DNA of 64,000 nt from an uncultured Methanoregula sp. (GCF_963667735.1 NZ_OY763919.1:868001-932000), one strand, 5' to 3'; counted from the stretch's first letter, positions 18,448 to 27,531 are shown. Numbers and translations are program-made. The notes: generated by a model from the sequence alone, not told the origin.

Positions 18448-19605
18448 TCAGAGTCCCTGCATGAAGGTCTCCATTCTCCCGAGCGCTTCGGAGAGTCCTG
18501 ACCGGGAAATAGCATAGGCACACCGGATATGATCCTCGCCTCCCTCACCAAAGACGCTGCCCGGGACAACAGCTACCCGCTGCTCTTTCAAAAGCCGCTC
18601 GGCAAATTCCACATCCGAGAGGCCCGTTCCTTTCACGGAGGGGAATGCGTAGAACGCCCCTTCCGGGACATGGCACGGGAGACCGATCCGGTTGAGCCCG
18701 GCAACAAACATGTTGCGCCGGAGACGGTACTCGTTGACCATGCTGTTCTTATCCTCTTCCGCAGACCGGATGGCTTCAAGCGCCCCCACCTGCCCCATAA
18801 CAGGAGCGCAGAGCATCACGTACTGGTGGATCTTCAGCGCTGCTTCACAGAGCTCTTTTGGTGCACAGAGGTACCCGATACGCCAGCCGGTCATGGCATA
18901 GGCCTTGGAAAAACCGTTCAGGGTGATCGTCCGTTCATGGAGATCGCTCACGGATGCTGCAGAGCAATGGCTTTTGTCGTACGTCAACTCCGCGTACACC
19001 TCATCGCTGAGGAGGAGGAGATCATGATCGATGATGAGATCTGCAACTGCCTTGAGATCGCCCTCGTCCATGACTCCCCCGGTCGGGTTGTTCGGGAAAT
19101 TGATGATCAGGGCCTTGGATCTCTTTGTGATCTTTTCCGCCAGCAGATCGGGATTCAGCTTGAAGCGATCCTTCTCCGTGCACCGTACGGGCACAGGTTT
19201 TCCACCCGCAAGGGAGACGCAGGGGCCGTACGAGACATAACTCGGCTGGGCTATGAGAATCTCGTCCCCCGGATCCGTAATGGCCCGGATGGCGATATCA
19301 AGACCTTCCGAAACCCCGGTCGTGATGATAATCTCGTCATCGGCACGGTAATTGAGCCGGTAGTGCCGGGCAAGGTGCTGTGAGAGCGCATCCCGCAGCG
19401 ACTGGAGCCCCTTATTCGATGTATAGGAGGTGGTTCCCTGTTCTATTGAGTAGATACTGGATTCGCAGATGTTCCATGGGGTCCGGAAATCCGGTTCGCC
19501 CACGCCCAGGGATATGACATCCTCCATGGTGAGCACGAGATCGAAGAACTTCCGGATGCCGGACGGGGGGATCTCCCGCGCCCGCAGAGAGACAAAGTCG
19601 CGCAT
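18448..19605 (-). CDS. PLP-dependent class I/II aminotransferase
   Basis: The 385-residue enzyme has fold-type I features: GVGEPDF, YTSNKGLQSLRDAL, FPNNPTGG, and the PLP lysine in LNGFSKAYAMTGWRIGY. The closest recognisable group is aspartate/aromatic aminotransferases of archaea; the amino acid substrate cannot be read from sequence. An Lrp/AsnC regulator gene lies only 9 bp upstream on the same strand, suggesting amino-acid-responsive control. Confidence 0.92.
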   Translation of the reverse strand: MRDFVSLRAREIPPSGIRKFFDLVLTMEDVISLGVGEPDFRTPWNICESSIYSIEQGTTSYTSNKGLQSLRDALSQHLARHYRLNYRADDEIIITTGVSEGLDIAIRAITDPGDEILIAQPSYVSYGPCVSLAGGKPVPVRCTEKDRFKLNPDLLAEKITKRSKALIINFPNNPTGGVMDEGDLKAVADLIIDHDLLLLSDEVYAELTYDKSHCSAASVSDLHERTITLNGFSKAYAMTGWRIGYLCAPKELCEAALKIHQYVMLCAPVMGQVGALEAIRSAEEDKNSMVNEYRLRRNMFVAGLNRIGLPCHVPEGAFYAFPSVKGTGLSDVEFAERLLKEQRVAVVPGSVFGEGGEDHIRCAYAISRSGLSEALGRMETFMQGL

Positions 19606-19614
19606 CTTCCCACC

Positions 19615-20106
19615 TCAGAAACTATAGGGAAGACGTTCTGTCTCCGGTTGTTCGAAGAGTGCATTGCCATTTTCCTTGTAGGATTTCATGATGATGTGGG
19701 TGGCAGTTTCCCGGATGCGGTCCATGGGAGCGACATGCTCGGAAACAAACCGCGAGACTTCCTGCATATTCTTGCCGGTCACAATCAGCTGCAGATCATA
19801 GGTACCGGTGATCAGCCGCAGGGTCCGGACCTGCCGGAACCGGGAGAGACGCTCGGCAATGCGATCGTACCCGAAATCCCGCTCGGGGCTTACCTTGAGC
19901 TCGATGATGGCTGAGACCTCGCCGTTGCCGGCCTTCTCCCAGTTTATCACGGTGGAATACCGCTTGATGACCTGGGCGGCCTCGAGAGCATGCACCCGTG
20001 CCTCAACCTCGGCTGCTGCAAGGTTGGTCATGGTCGCAATGTCTTCTGCTGAGAGCCGGCTGTTCTCCTCAAGGATTCTGAGGAGTTCGAGATCTTTTTC
20101 ATCCAT
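19615..20106 (-). CDS. Lrp/AsnC-family transcriptional regulator
   Basis: The 163-residue protein has the N-terminal AsnC-type helix-turn-helix (about residues 5-50, ILEENSRLSAEDIATMTNLA) and a RAM-type effector domain (about 65-145: YDLQLIVTGKNMQEVSRFV). Lrp proteins form octamer-type assemblies and sense amino acids. It is sandwiched between orc1/cdc6 (12 bp) and the aminotransferase (9 bp), all on the minus strand, so the aminotransferase is the likely target. Confidence 0.93.
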   Translation of the reverse strand: MDEKDLELLRILEENSRLSAEDIATMTNLAAAEVEARVHALEAAQVIKRYSTVINWEKAGNGEVSAIIELKVSPERDFGYDRIAERLSRFRQVRTLRLITGTYDLQLIVTGKNMQEVSRFVSEHVAPMDRIRETATHIIMKSYKENGNALFEQPETERLPYSF

Positions 20107-20118
20107 TTTTGTTTCCTC

Positions 20119-21411
20119 TTACCTGAACCAGGTTTTCAACCATTTCGCTTCCATCTGGGATACATCGAGATTCTTGAGCCCGTTAAGCCTCTGGTCCTTG
20201 AGAACAACCTCGCGGATCTTGGCCGTGTTCGAGTCAAACCACATCTCTTTGGTCCTGCCATAACGCCCGCGGCTCACCACTCGGGTGTTGATAACACCGA
20301 GCATGTTCAGCTCGGAGATCAGATCGGTGATCCTGCGGTGGGTGAGAACGTCGAGCTCTATGGAGGGCGCAATATCCTGGTATATACGTGAGACTTCCCC
20401 GCTCGTAAAGATATTCTGTCCCAGTTGTTCGAGAATGAGCATGGAGAAGAGGATCAGCTTGCTCTGGGTGGGGAGGGTTGCTATGCATTCTATCATGCTG
20501 TCGGTCTCGATCTTTGCCTGGGCCGACTTGACATGCTCCTCGGTCACCTGGGTGGATTCATCGCGGTCGGCGAGTTCTCCCGAGATACGGAAGAGATCGA
20601 GAGCGCGCCTTGCATCCCCGTGTTCCTGGGCTGCAAGAGCCGAGCAGAGCGGAATGACCCCTTCAGCAACCGCTCCCGGCATGAATGCGCCTTCGGCCCG
20701 CTGGGCAAGGATGTCCACGAGCTGCGGAGCATTGTATGGCGGGAAGACGATCTCCTCTTCCGAGAGGGAGGAGAGGACTCTCGGGTCAAGGAAATCCTTG
20801 AAGCTGAGGTCATTGGAGATCCCGATGATACTTACCTTGGAGTTCTTGAGATCCGAGTTGATCCGGGTCAGGTTGTAAAGGGTGTCGTCCCCGCTTTTCT
20901 TGACCAGCTTGTCGATCTCGTCAAGCACGATGACGAGCACGCCTCCACCGGCTTCCAGCTGGTTCTTGAGTTCGGCATATACCTGGTCTGTGGGCCACCC
21001 GGTCATCGGGATATGGGTCCTGGTCTTGTCGCTCGACATCTCATCGACAACATCCAGGCACTTGGCGATCTGGGCAAGGACCCGGTACTGGGTATCAATT
21101 ACTTCACAGTTCAGATGAACAATCCGGCAGAGGGTTCCCATCGTGCTGCTCACTTTCTCAAGTTCGGAGCCCACATACCGGACACATGCGGTCTTGCCGG
21201 TTCCGGTCTTGCCATAGATGAGAATATTGGAGGGGGTCTCGTTCCGGAGCGAGGGGGCGAGGATGGAGGCAACCTCATCGATCTGGGGTTTGCGGTGAGG
21301 AAGGATCTGGGGGCGGTACGAATGCCGGAGCACTTCGCGATCCTTGAAAATCCTGTTATTGCTCAGGTATTTTTTAAAAAGTCCGGTTGATTGATCTTCT
21401 GGTTCGGGCAT
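20119..21411 (-). CDS. cdc6: Orc1/Cdc6 replication initiator
   Basis: The 430-residue AAA+ protein binds origin ORB repeats and recruits the MCM helicase. It has Walker A (YGKTGTGKTACVRYV), Walker B (VLVIVLDEIDKLV), a sensor region (KVSIIGISNDLSF), and a C-terminal winged helix (about residues 340-420, with DVLTHRRITDLISELNMLGV). I chose ATG 21411 at MPEPEDQSTGLF, since upstream in-frame codons lie in low-similarity sequence. The adjacent 833 bp carries ORB elements, as expected for an initiator gene at its own origin. Confidence 0.96.
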   Translation of the reverse strand: MPEPEDQSTGLFKKYLSNNRIFKDREVLRHSYRPQILPHRKPQIDEVASILAPSLRNETPSNILIYGKTGTGKTACVRYVGSELEKVSSTMGTLCRIVHLNCEVIDTQYRVLAQIAKCLDVVDEMSSDKTRTHIPMTGWPTDQVYAELKNQLEAGGGVLVIVLDEIDKLVKKSGDDTLYNLTRINSDLKNSKVSIIGISNDLSFKDFLDPRVLSSLSEEEIVFPPYNAPQLVDILAQRAEGAFMPGAVAEGVIPLCSALAAQEHGDARRALDLFRISGELADRDESTQVTEEHVKSAQAKIETDSMIECIATLPTQSKLILFSMLILEQLGQNIFTSGEVSRIYQDIAPSIELDVLTHRRITDLISELNMLGVINTRVVSRGRYGRTKEMWFDSNTAKIREVVLKDQRLNGLKNLDVSQMEAKWLKTWFR

Positions 21412-21476
21412 GATCACACAGTGGAGCTGAGCATTAGCGGGGTGAGGCAAAAAAACGATCGGTTTCCCCGGAATAT

Positions 21477-21500
21477 AAACCCCTTTACTTCCAGTGGAAT
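21477..21500 (-). repeat. ORB element 1 (Orc1/Cdc6 binding site)
   Basis: Minus-strand core TTCCACTGGAAGTAAAGGGG: the TTCCA-TGGAA dyad followed by the AAAGGGG G-string typical of euryarchaeal ORBs. It lies about 65 bp from the cdc6 start and may also allow autoregulation. Confidence 0.8.
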
Positions 21501-21665
21501 CTTCCCATTTTTTGGTTTAAATGAGAAAATGGGATAAATTCTATGAATTATTTTCCGATTATATTAACAAATAACTAACCACAAATTCCATTGCTTCCTG
21601 GATTTTTTCAGGATTCCTCCTGGTTTTACGGCTGGATTTTCTTCTCTTTTTTGTCTGAGGGAGGG

Positions 21666-21687
21666 ACCCCTTTATTTCGTGTGGAAC
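21666..21687 (-). repeat. ORB element 2 (Orc1/Cdc6 binding site)
   Basis: Minus-strand core TTCCACACGAAATAAAGGGG, same orientation as element 1, with a weaker dyad but an intact G-string. It borders the left side of the AT-rich block. Confidence 0.72.
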
Positions 21688-21852
21688 TTTTTTCGGACAT
21701 ATCAGTGAAATAAAAAATAAAAAAAGGATGACTCGTTGAAATATTAGCAACTAATAGTATATAAAATAATCTAAAATGAATTTTTGAAAATTTTGCTTTT
21801 GTTCTTAAATAAGAGAGAATTCTTCAGTTAAACTGTAAAAGAAGGAGAAAAC

Positions 21853-21876
21853 ATTCCAATGGAAACAAAGGGGTGT
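21853..21876 (+). repeat. ORB element 3 (Orc1/Cdc6 binding site)
   Basis: Plus-strand core TTCCAATGGAAACAAAGGGG, a near-ideal ORB in the opposite orientation to elements 1 and 2, bordering the right side of the AT-rich block. Confidence 0.8.
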
Positions 21877-22244
21877 CACCCTCTTTAAAAAAAGAGCAAC
21901 CAACAATTAAAAAAATGAGTTCTGTGGAAATCCTTCCTTCTATTCTATTTGCATATTCTCCAGCCTGGAAGGAGCGTAATCCTCCCACCCACCCCAAGGA
22001 TAAGGCAACGTCAGGGGGGGTTATCTCTTTGACCCGCAACCAACCAGTTTCAATTGAGAATTTCCATGAAAACCAACCACGGTGAGTTGATTCATCTCAC
22101 CAAAATAAATTCTGGGTATCTGATTCTCGTGCTTCAGATGAGAACTTCCGTTCATGTACTTTTTAAAAGAAGTAAAAAAAGCACCATCACAAGAAAGAAT
22201 CCATCAGAATTCTCTTAATGAAAAAGGAATAATATACAAGTATC

Positions 22245-22733
22245 ATGAATAAGGACCACGTGCGCCCGTTTCCCATATCTGCAGCAATAATTACAGTATC
22301 CAGCACCCGGGTGCCGGAGAACGACACCAGTGGATCGACAATAAAAAAGCTGCTTTCCCAGGAAGAGATCCCGGTAGCGTACTACTCAATCGTCCCGGAT
22401 CACGTTGAAGCTATCCGGGATGGACTGTTTGCTGCTCTTAAAACAGCCAACTGCATCATCATCAATGGCGGGACCGGTCTCACGTACGATGATTGCACCA
22501 TCGAAGCCGTATCACCACTCCTGGAGAAGACCATGGATGGATTCGGGGAGCTCTTCCGGATGAAGAGTCTGGATCAGATTGGCACATCATCCATGTTATC
22601 CCGGGCAGTTGCTGGTATTATTGGGGGAAAGGCAATCTTCTGTATTCCCGGGTCCACCCCGGCAGTCACCCTGGCAACAACGGAACTCATCCTGCCGGAG
22701 ATCACGCATATCCTCAGCCATGCCAACCGGTAG
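22245..22733 (+). CDS. moaB: Molybdenum cofactor biosynthesis protein MoaB/MogA family
   Basis: The 162-residue protein adenylylates molybdopterin before metal insertion. Family landmarks are ITVSSTRVPENDTSGSTIK, IINGGTGLTYDDCTIEAV, and FGELFRMKSLDQIGTSSMLS. It should supply the tungsto/molybdopterin cofactor of formylmethanofuran or formate dehydrogenases. It starts right of the origin region with no strong ribosome site; a CARF-like gene follows 29 bp later. Confidence 0.93.
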   Translation: MNKDHVRPFPISAAIITVSSTRVPENDTSGSTIKKLLSQEEIPVAYYSIVPDHVEAIRDGLFAALKTANCIIINGGTGLTYDDCTIEAVSPLLEKTMDGFGELFRMKSLDQIGTSSMLSRAVAGIIGGKAIFCIPGSTPAVTLATTELILPEITHILSHANR

Positions 22734-22762
22734 GAAGATAAAAAAATTAGTGTTTTTTTATC

Positions 22763-23659
22763 ATGGCCCTCCTGGAACACATCCTGATTATCAGTGCCGG
22801 GGAAGATCTCTTCTCAGCCTACCCGGCAGATCTCCGGACTCTTCCCACAATAAACCGGGTTTACATCTTCGCCGAAAGCACATACTATGAGATCTCACCG
22901 GATCCTGATGTGGAAAAGACCCGGCTCATGGTCCGGCAGGCTGTTGAACGCGTGAAGGAGATCTCTGTCCACATGGCCATTCCCTGCTCCCGCGAGCTCA
23001 TTTTCCCTCCTGTTTATCCCTCAGTTGGAGATGCGCTTATACGGATCCACCGAGAATTTCCCGGTGCCCGGTTTTCATTCGATCTCTCGGGTGGATCGAA
23101 ACCGCTCTGTCTGGCGCTCTTCTCCTTTTCGGTCTGGGTTGGAGGGGATGTTTACAGCTCCTTTGACCAGAGGATTGCAAAGCCGGTCCCGCTCCCGGGC
23201 CGCCCGGTCCGGACCCTGCTGGAAAATCCCAATTACCAGACCATCCTTGCCATCCTCCTGAGAGCAGGTCCAAGGAACCAAGAGACCGGTCTGCCCGGTT
23301 GGGTATCCCGGCAGTATATTTTCAGCCAGCTCTGGCCGGTGTACATCCCGTCCCGCACGAAAAAGGCAAAGCCGGACAATCCCCCGGCACCACCGGTGAT
23401 ATACAAACGGGGCCGCAAACCTGCGGCCGAACTGACGCATGGAACACTCTCGGATTTCATGCGGGCACTGATGGACTCGGACCTTGTTGAGAATGGCATT
23501 TCCCGAAAGGAGAGCCATGAGAAAATATTCCGGATCACGGAATGCGGGGAGATTGCATTCAGGCTTTACTCTGATCCGGCAACCAGCACCCTTGTGCGGA
23601 CGATTCTTGAGAAAAAAGAAAACCGGATCAACAACGTACCGGACAGTCGGGTCCGATGA
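22763..23659 (+). CDS. CARF-like domain protein with C-terminal winged helix
   Basis: The 298-residue protein opens with a Rossmann-like strand (HILIISAGEDLF), has NRVYIFAEST, and then FSFDLSGGSKPLCLALFSF. The last matches the (N/D)L(S/T)GG(T/S)K motif that lines the ligand pocket of CARF domains, which bind cyclic oligoadenylates or other nucleotides. The C-terminal part (about 215-290, with LSDFMRALMDSDLVENGISR and FRITECGEIAFRLY) looks like a winged helix. No nuclease motif and no CRISPR array or cas gene is in the window. I infer a nucleotide-responsive regulator. Confidence 0.6.
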   Translation: MALLEHILIISAGEDLFSAYPADLRTLPTINRVYIFAESTYYEISPDPDVEKTRLMVRQAVERVKEISVHMAIPCSRELIFPPVYPSVGDALIRIHREFPGARFSFDLSGGSKPLCLALFSFSVWVGGDVYSSFDQRIAKPVPLPGRPVRTLLENPNYQTILAILLRAGPRNQETGLPGWVSRQYIFSQLWPVYIPSRTKKAKPDNPPAPPVIYKRGRKPAAELTHGTLSDFMRALMDSDLVENGISRKESHEKIFRITECGEIAFRLYSDPATSTLVRTILEKKENRINNVPDSRVR

Positions 23660-24146
23660 AAATTTTTCAAGCAGGGTCTGAGGGTGTCAGTTAACAAACC
23701 GTGGCACGGATAATTATCCGTGAAACGGATGTACAACTGACAACGGGTCTCTCTCTCCGGCGAGAGGAATCCGGCCGAATCGCATTTTTTACCAATCAGG
23801 CAGGGTCACTGCCCGCGACTATCTTTTTTCAGTCACCCCCCGACCCCCTGCCTGAAAAATTTCAGACAGGGTCCGGCATCATGAGTCGGGAGTACAATTT
23901 ACCGACAACGCAATACAGAAAAGGATGGATCCCGGGGGGTTGATCCCTTCCATTGGATGAGGCCAAAGCCTCCGACAGTCATGGTTTATTGTCCATGATC
24001 TCATCAGATCTTTGAAGTTCCGTGGTATCCCGCCAATGTTCAGAAACTTCAGGGAGATCCCGGTAAGCTGGATACCACAGGTCAGCTACCTTGGATCATT
24101 TGCAGATGACAGGTTACATCCTGGTCTTCAATGATGGAACCCCCCC
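23660..24146. other. Intergenic region with inverted repeat
   Basis: This 487 bp between convergent genes has no convincing gene. A CAGGCAGGGTC segment near 23799-23809 pairs with GACCCCCTGCCTG near 23850-23862 as a potential hairpin. Two degenerate (CAG)GGTC(T/C)G-type segments (about 23670 and 23865) hint at a decayed element. Any coding capacity here is short and has no similarity I recognise. Confidence 0.35.
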
Positions 24147-24671
24147 TCAGCGCAGAACATCGAGCAGGGCAACGCGTTCAAGAACCAGATCCACAATCCG
24201 GCGATTGTCTGACAGTGTCTGCAGCTCTTCAGGGGTAATATCGAAGAGTTTCATGAGCCGCTCCTGCTTTTCCTGGTCGATCCCGTTCCAGGAATCCCCG
24301 GATACGAACTGCATGACCGGTTCCAGTGCGGCAAAAACCTCTCCGCAGGGGCCCGGAGAACAGCAGACCCAGAGCTGATTCTCTCCCTCGCGGATGCCAA
24401 ACGATGCCCCGATACTGCACTGCCGGGAACCCGCTGCGTACAGGAGCGCCTCCATCTCCAGGGTGTTGGAGATGGCATTTCCCTCCCGGAACGATCGGAC
24501 CGCATGATCGACTGCCGACCGCACATGTGCCTTGCCCGCAACCATGTCCGCGTTAAAACAGATGATGTGTGTATCGTGCGCCAGTGCAACCGACCGGAGC
24601 ACTTCAAGAAATGCAGGCCGGTCGGCTATCGTGCATTCCGCTGCCCGGACATCTTCCGCACCCGCATCCAT
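24147..24671 (-). CDS. cgi121: KEOPS complex subunit Cgi121
   Basis: The 174-residue protein matches Cgi121: HIICFNADMVAGKAHVRSAV, FREGNAISNTLEMEALLYAA, GSRQCSIGASFGIREGENQL. Cgi121 binds tRNA 3' ends and Bud32 in the KEOPS complex that makes t6A37 in ANN-decoding tRNAs. I chose ATG 24671, which lies 4 bp past the hel308 stop; the pairing of cgi121 with hel308 is recurrent in euryarchaea. The C-terminus (ITPEELQTLSDNRRIVDLVL) is a predicted helical extension. Confidence 0.88.
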   Translation of the reverse strand: MDAGAEDVRAAECTIADRPAFLEVLRSVALAHDTHIICFNADMVAGKAHVRSAVDHAVRSFREGNAISNTLEMEALLYAAGSRQCSIGASFGIREGENQLWVCCSPGPCGEVFAALEPVMQFVSGDSWNGIDQEKQERLMKLFDITPEELQTLSDNRRIVDLVLERVALLDVLR

Positions 24672-24675
24672 GATC

Positions 24676-26835
24676 TCACCTGAACTGAGAGAACGTTGAC
24701 TGCCCGGCCATATTATCCTGACTGGCAGATGCCGGTGTTCCCCTGGTATTCTGCAGCTGTGCGAAGATCTGGTCTGCAATCCCCCGCCCGAGTATCCTGG
24801 TCACCGTATCTATCCCGGCCTCCCGCACGGCCTCCGGTGTGGTCAGGGAATGGTTGAAGAGCCGGCGGGCCCGGACCCTTCCGATTCCCCGCAGTTTCAC
24901 AAGCGGGAGCAGTTCGCGCCGGATGCCGTTCTTCATGCAGATCTCAAATTCCCGGATCGCGGGATGGAACGCAGGCACGAACATGCGCGAGAGCTCGGCC
25001 GTCGCATGCAGGAGCCAGTTCACGCTCTCCACCATACCGTAGATATCCCCGGGCCCGACCGAATACCGTTCGCAGATCTTTGCATCGGTGAGCTCGTCGG
25101 TCCAGTCCGAAAGGAGCATCGCGGTCTTGAGCGCCCGGTAATACTCTTCCATCTCCTCCTCATCGGAGGGGTACGGAGTCCAGAGCTCGGTCTCGTGGGC
25201 CTCGATCATGCGATCGATCGCCGGCTGGTCGGCATTCTTTGCATAAAGTTTGGGCATGTCCGGCGTGCTGCAGATCGTCTGGAGGAGGCCGAGATCGGCA
25301 TACTCTTCCTGCTCCCGCAGGGCCGAGATGATCGTCGCTGCACTGCGGGGGTCGATGTAAAGCCGGGATACCAGGGACCCGAACTCTGTTGAACCGAGGT
25401 GTTCTCCAATCTCTAGGACCATCTCAGCTTCTATGAGGAATTTGAGCGCGGCGTCAACAGCCCGCTGCATCAGCCTTCCCTGCTTGTGCTCGTGCACATA
25501 GAAGCTCCGGTTCATGAAAGAGGTAAGTTCGCTGCGTGTCCCGGCGAACCCCGAAGCGATGATGGAGAGGACGTGGGTGTAGAGTGCGGAAGGCTCCGCG
25601 ATCTTCGAGTGGACTTCTTCTGCGGGAGCCTCGATATAGCATTCGAAGAGCTCGCCTACCTGGTGCTCGTCCTTTGCAATGAGAACCGCCTCGCCGTACG
25701 GATCGAGCCGGGGCCGGCCGGCCCTTCCCGCCATCTGGTGGTACTCGCTCACCGGGATCGGTTGCATCCCCTCCCCTGCGGAGAACCGGAGGTAATCGCG
25801 GATGATGACCCGGCGTGCCGGCAGGTTCAGGCCGGCCGCAAGCGTGGGAGTTGAAGAGATGCACTTGATCCAGCCTTTCCTGAATCCCTCCTCGACAACC
25901 GATCGCTCGGCCCGGCTCAACCCCGCATGGTGGAAGGCGGCTCCCTGGCCAACGCAGAGGGCAAGGGTTTTCGCCATCTCGGTCTCCGCCCCGCCGGCTA
26001 TCTTCTCGGCACAGGCTTTGAGTTCCGGCTCTTCGCTTTTTATCGCACCGGCAGCCCTTTTCGCAAATGCCTCGGCATTCCGTCGCGAGGAGACAAAGAC
26101 AAGGCACTGGCCGCCCTCGGCAATCGTGTCCAGGCAGAGGTTGATATCGTCATAATTTTTCGACACCACCTTGACGCGCCGGTCCCCTTCCCGGAAATGG
26201 ATCCGGTCATTGCAGAAGACACCCTGCCGGAGATCGACCGGCCTCCAGGTGCTGGTGACAAGCTCTGCATTGAGCCAGCCGGCAAGGGTCTTCGGGTTGC
26301 CGATCGTTGCCGAGAGCCCGATCACCTGCATCGAGGGATTGCGGTACCGCATCTTGGCAATGACCATCTCAAGCGTGGGTCCGCGATTATCGGAGTCCAC
26401 GAGATGGACCTCATCGATGACAAGAAGGGAGATATCCTGGATCCAGCGGGCGCTGTTCCGCAGGAGCGAATCGACCTTCTCGCTCGTTGCAACGATGATG
26501 TCGTTCTTCCCGAGAAGGTCGTCCCGGCGATCGAAATCCCCGGTGGCAATGCCGACCCGGACGCCCTTGTTGCTGAATTCCTCGAACTTCTCGCTTGCCA
26601 GCGCCTTGAGAGGAACAATGTACAGGCACTTTCCCTTCCGGGCGATGTGGGAGTGCATCGCCATCTCGGCTATCAGGGTCTTGCCGCTTGCCGTAGGGAT
26701 TGCTACAAGCAGGTTCTTTCCCTCAAGCATGCCCCTCTCAATGCATTCGGCCTGGGGCGGGTAGAGTTCTGTTATACCGCTGGAACAGTATTTTTCCTGA
26801 AGGTATGCCGGAATCGGGATCTCCAGTATCTGCAT
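24676..26835 (-). CDS. hel308: Hel308 superfamily 2 DNA helicase
   Basis: The 719-residue 3'-5' helicase acts at stalled replication forks. Motifs are Walker [19 protein letters not shown], motif II DEVH in [17 protein letters not shown], motif [15 protein letters not shown], and a C-terminal helix-hairpin-helix [16 protein letters not shown]. It ends GQSTFSQFR, which resembles a PCNA-interacting peptide (Q-x2-h-x2-F). I chose ATG 26835 ([13 protein letters not shown]), where family similarity begins. Two ORB-like sites lie in its upstream region. It is followed 4 bp later by cgi121. Confidence 0.96.
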   Translation of the reverse strand: MQILEIPIPAYLQEKYCSSGITELYPPQAECIERGMLEGKNLLVAIPTASGKTLIAEMAMHSHIARKGKCLYIVPLKALASEKFEEFSNKGVRVGIATGDFDRRDDLLGKNDIIVATSEKVDSLLRNSARWIQDISLLVIDEVHLVDSDNRGPTLEMVIAKMRYRNPSMQVIGLSATIGNPKTLAGWLNAELVTSTWRPVDLRQGVFCNDRIHFREGDRRVKVVSKNYDDINLCLDTIAEGGQCLVFVSSRRNAEAFAKRAAGAIKSEEPELKACAEKIAGGAETEMAKTLALCVGQGAAFHHAGLSRAERSVVEEGFRKGWIKCISSTPTLAAGLNLPARRVIIRDYLRFSAGEGMQPIPVSEYHQMAGRAGRPRLDPYGEAVLIAKDEHQVGELFECYIEAPAEEVHSKIAEPSALYTHVLSIIASGFAGTRSELTSFMNRSFYVHEHKQGRLMQRAVDAALKFLIEAEMVLEIGEHLGSTEFGSLVSRLYIDPRSAATIISALREQEEYADLGLLQTICSTPDMPKLYAKNADQPAIDRMIEAHETELWTPYPSDEEEMEEYYRALKTAMLLSDWTDELTDAKICERYSVGPGDIYGMVESVNWLLHATAELSRMFVPAFHPAIREFEICMKNGIRRELLPLVKLRGIGRVRARRLFNHSLTTPEAVREAGIDTVTRILGRGIADQIFAQLQNTRGTPASASQDNMAGQSTFSQFR

Positions 26836-26850
26836 TTCACACCAACCGGC

Positions 26851-26876
26851 AAACCCCTTTAATTCCACTGAAAAAC
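26851..26876 (-). repeat. ORB-like element in hel308 leader (strong)
   Basis: Minus-strand core TTCAGTGGAATTAAAGGGGT, matching the dyad half and complete AAAGGGG G-string of the oriC ORBs. It lies 16 bp upstream of the hel308 start. Confidence 0.6.
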
Positions 26877-26925
26877 GGCACGATTCTGGTTGATTTAGCC
26901 AAATCTATCTTTAATAACGACATAT

Positions 26926-26945
26926 TTTCCACTGGAAATGAAGCA
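26926..26945 (+). repeat. ORB-like element upstream of hel308 (dyad only)
   Basis: Plus-strand TTTCCACTGGAAATGAAGC has the full TTCCA-TGGAA dyad but no G-string. It is inverted relative to the neighbouring element and abuts the AT-rich TATA-like stretch AAATATATTT (about 26946-26955) that could be the hel308 promoter. Confidence 0.4.
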
Positions 26946-26985
26946 AAATATATTTATGCAGGTGGTTTAATTTGCGCAATCCGGA

Positions 26986-27531
26986 TCAGTAATAATAACT
27001 GATCATATCCTGCTTTGCCTCTTTCTTCTTGCGATCCAGGAATGCGAAGACATTCTCGTGAGGCACACCTTCGATGAGCATATCGATGGCAGCCCGGGCA
27101 GTCTTGAGCTGTTCCGGGTACCCGATCAGGGCCACGGTCTTGCCAAAGACCGAGATCTCCACATCGGTCATATCCTCGATCTGCTCTCTTGCACGCCCGT
27201 CCTTTCCAATGATCCTTCCCCGGAGCCGGTCGAGCTGGCGGGGGTTGTCTGCCATGCCGGCAAGATCGATCACTTCAAGAAGGAGATCTTCGTCTTCGAT
27301 CATCTCAAACGCCCGCTCCGGTGAGAAGCCCCGGTTGATGGCATGGATGATCTCAACTGCCCTGAGGAGAGGAATGGTGTTCTCATCCGTTCCTTCAACC
27401 TTGACAACCCCTTCCTTGCTGTCGATCGTGATGGTTGTGTGGGTCTTTGTCTCCAGCTCTTTTTTGGTAGCGCCGCTCTTGCCTATCAGGACGCCAATCC
27501 TGGTTGAGGCGATCTTTACTTCCTGCATCAT
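26986..27531 (-). CDS. KH-domain ribosome biogenesis protein (Pno1/Dim2-like)
   Basis: The 181-residue protein has two KH domains. The first begins IGVLIGKSGATKKELETKT and the second has RLRGRIIGKDGRAREQIEDM. This GxxG pair is the archaeal Pno1/Dim2 pattern, a small-subunit assembly factor that cradles the 3' end of pre-16S rRNA. It ends DMISYYY, as family members do. I chose ATG 27531 (a second ATG follows at once). It lies 80 bp downstream of rio1, matching the conserved archaeal RIO1-KH gene pair. Confidence 0.92.
   Translation of the reverse strand: MMQEVKIASTRIGVLIGKSGATKKELETKTHTTITIDSKEGVVKVEGTDENTIPLLRAVEIIHAINRGFSPERAFEMIEDEDLLLEVIDLAGMADNPRQLDRLRGRIIGKDGRAREQIEDMTDVEISVFGKTVALIGYPEQLKTARAAIDMLIEGVPHENVFAFLDRKKKEAKQDMISYYY

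Larger units (their letters stand above)
21412..22244. other. oriC: Putative chromosomal replication origin (oriC)
   Basis: This 833 bp gene-free region abuts orc1/cdc6. Two ORB elements on the minus strand (21477-21500, 21666-21687) and one on the plus strand (21853-21876) face outward-to-inward around a very AT-rich block (about 21690-21850) that would serve as the unwinding element. Further structure includes three CAACCAAC-type repeats (about 21897, 22037, 22069) and a 21 bp near-perfect palindrome at 22081-22101 (GGTGAG arms CTCACC). ORB-flanked unwinding regions beside cdc6 are the established archaeal origin design. Confidence 0.82.

Noticed and set aside
20425-21390. Plus-strand open frame (321 codons) antisense to cdc6
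   Set aside because: Overlaps a clear AAA+ protein gene and shows no family similarity.
21559-21750. Small basic open frame in the origin region
   Set aside because: It covers ORB element 2 and part of the AT-rich block; Lys/Phe-rich product is expected from AT-rich DNA.
22763-23659. Cas or CRISPR accessory nuclease (Csm6/Csx1-like)
   Set aside because: Only a CARF-like domain is visible; the C-terminus lacks a HEPN R-x4-6-H motif.
23701-23943. 80-codon open frame between the CARF-like gene and cgi121
   Set aside because: No ribosome site, no family similarity, and it contains the intergenic hairpin.
25927-26862. Plus-strand open frame (311 codons) antisense to hel308
   Set aside because: Composition mirrors the helicase codons; no motif or plausible start context.
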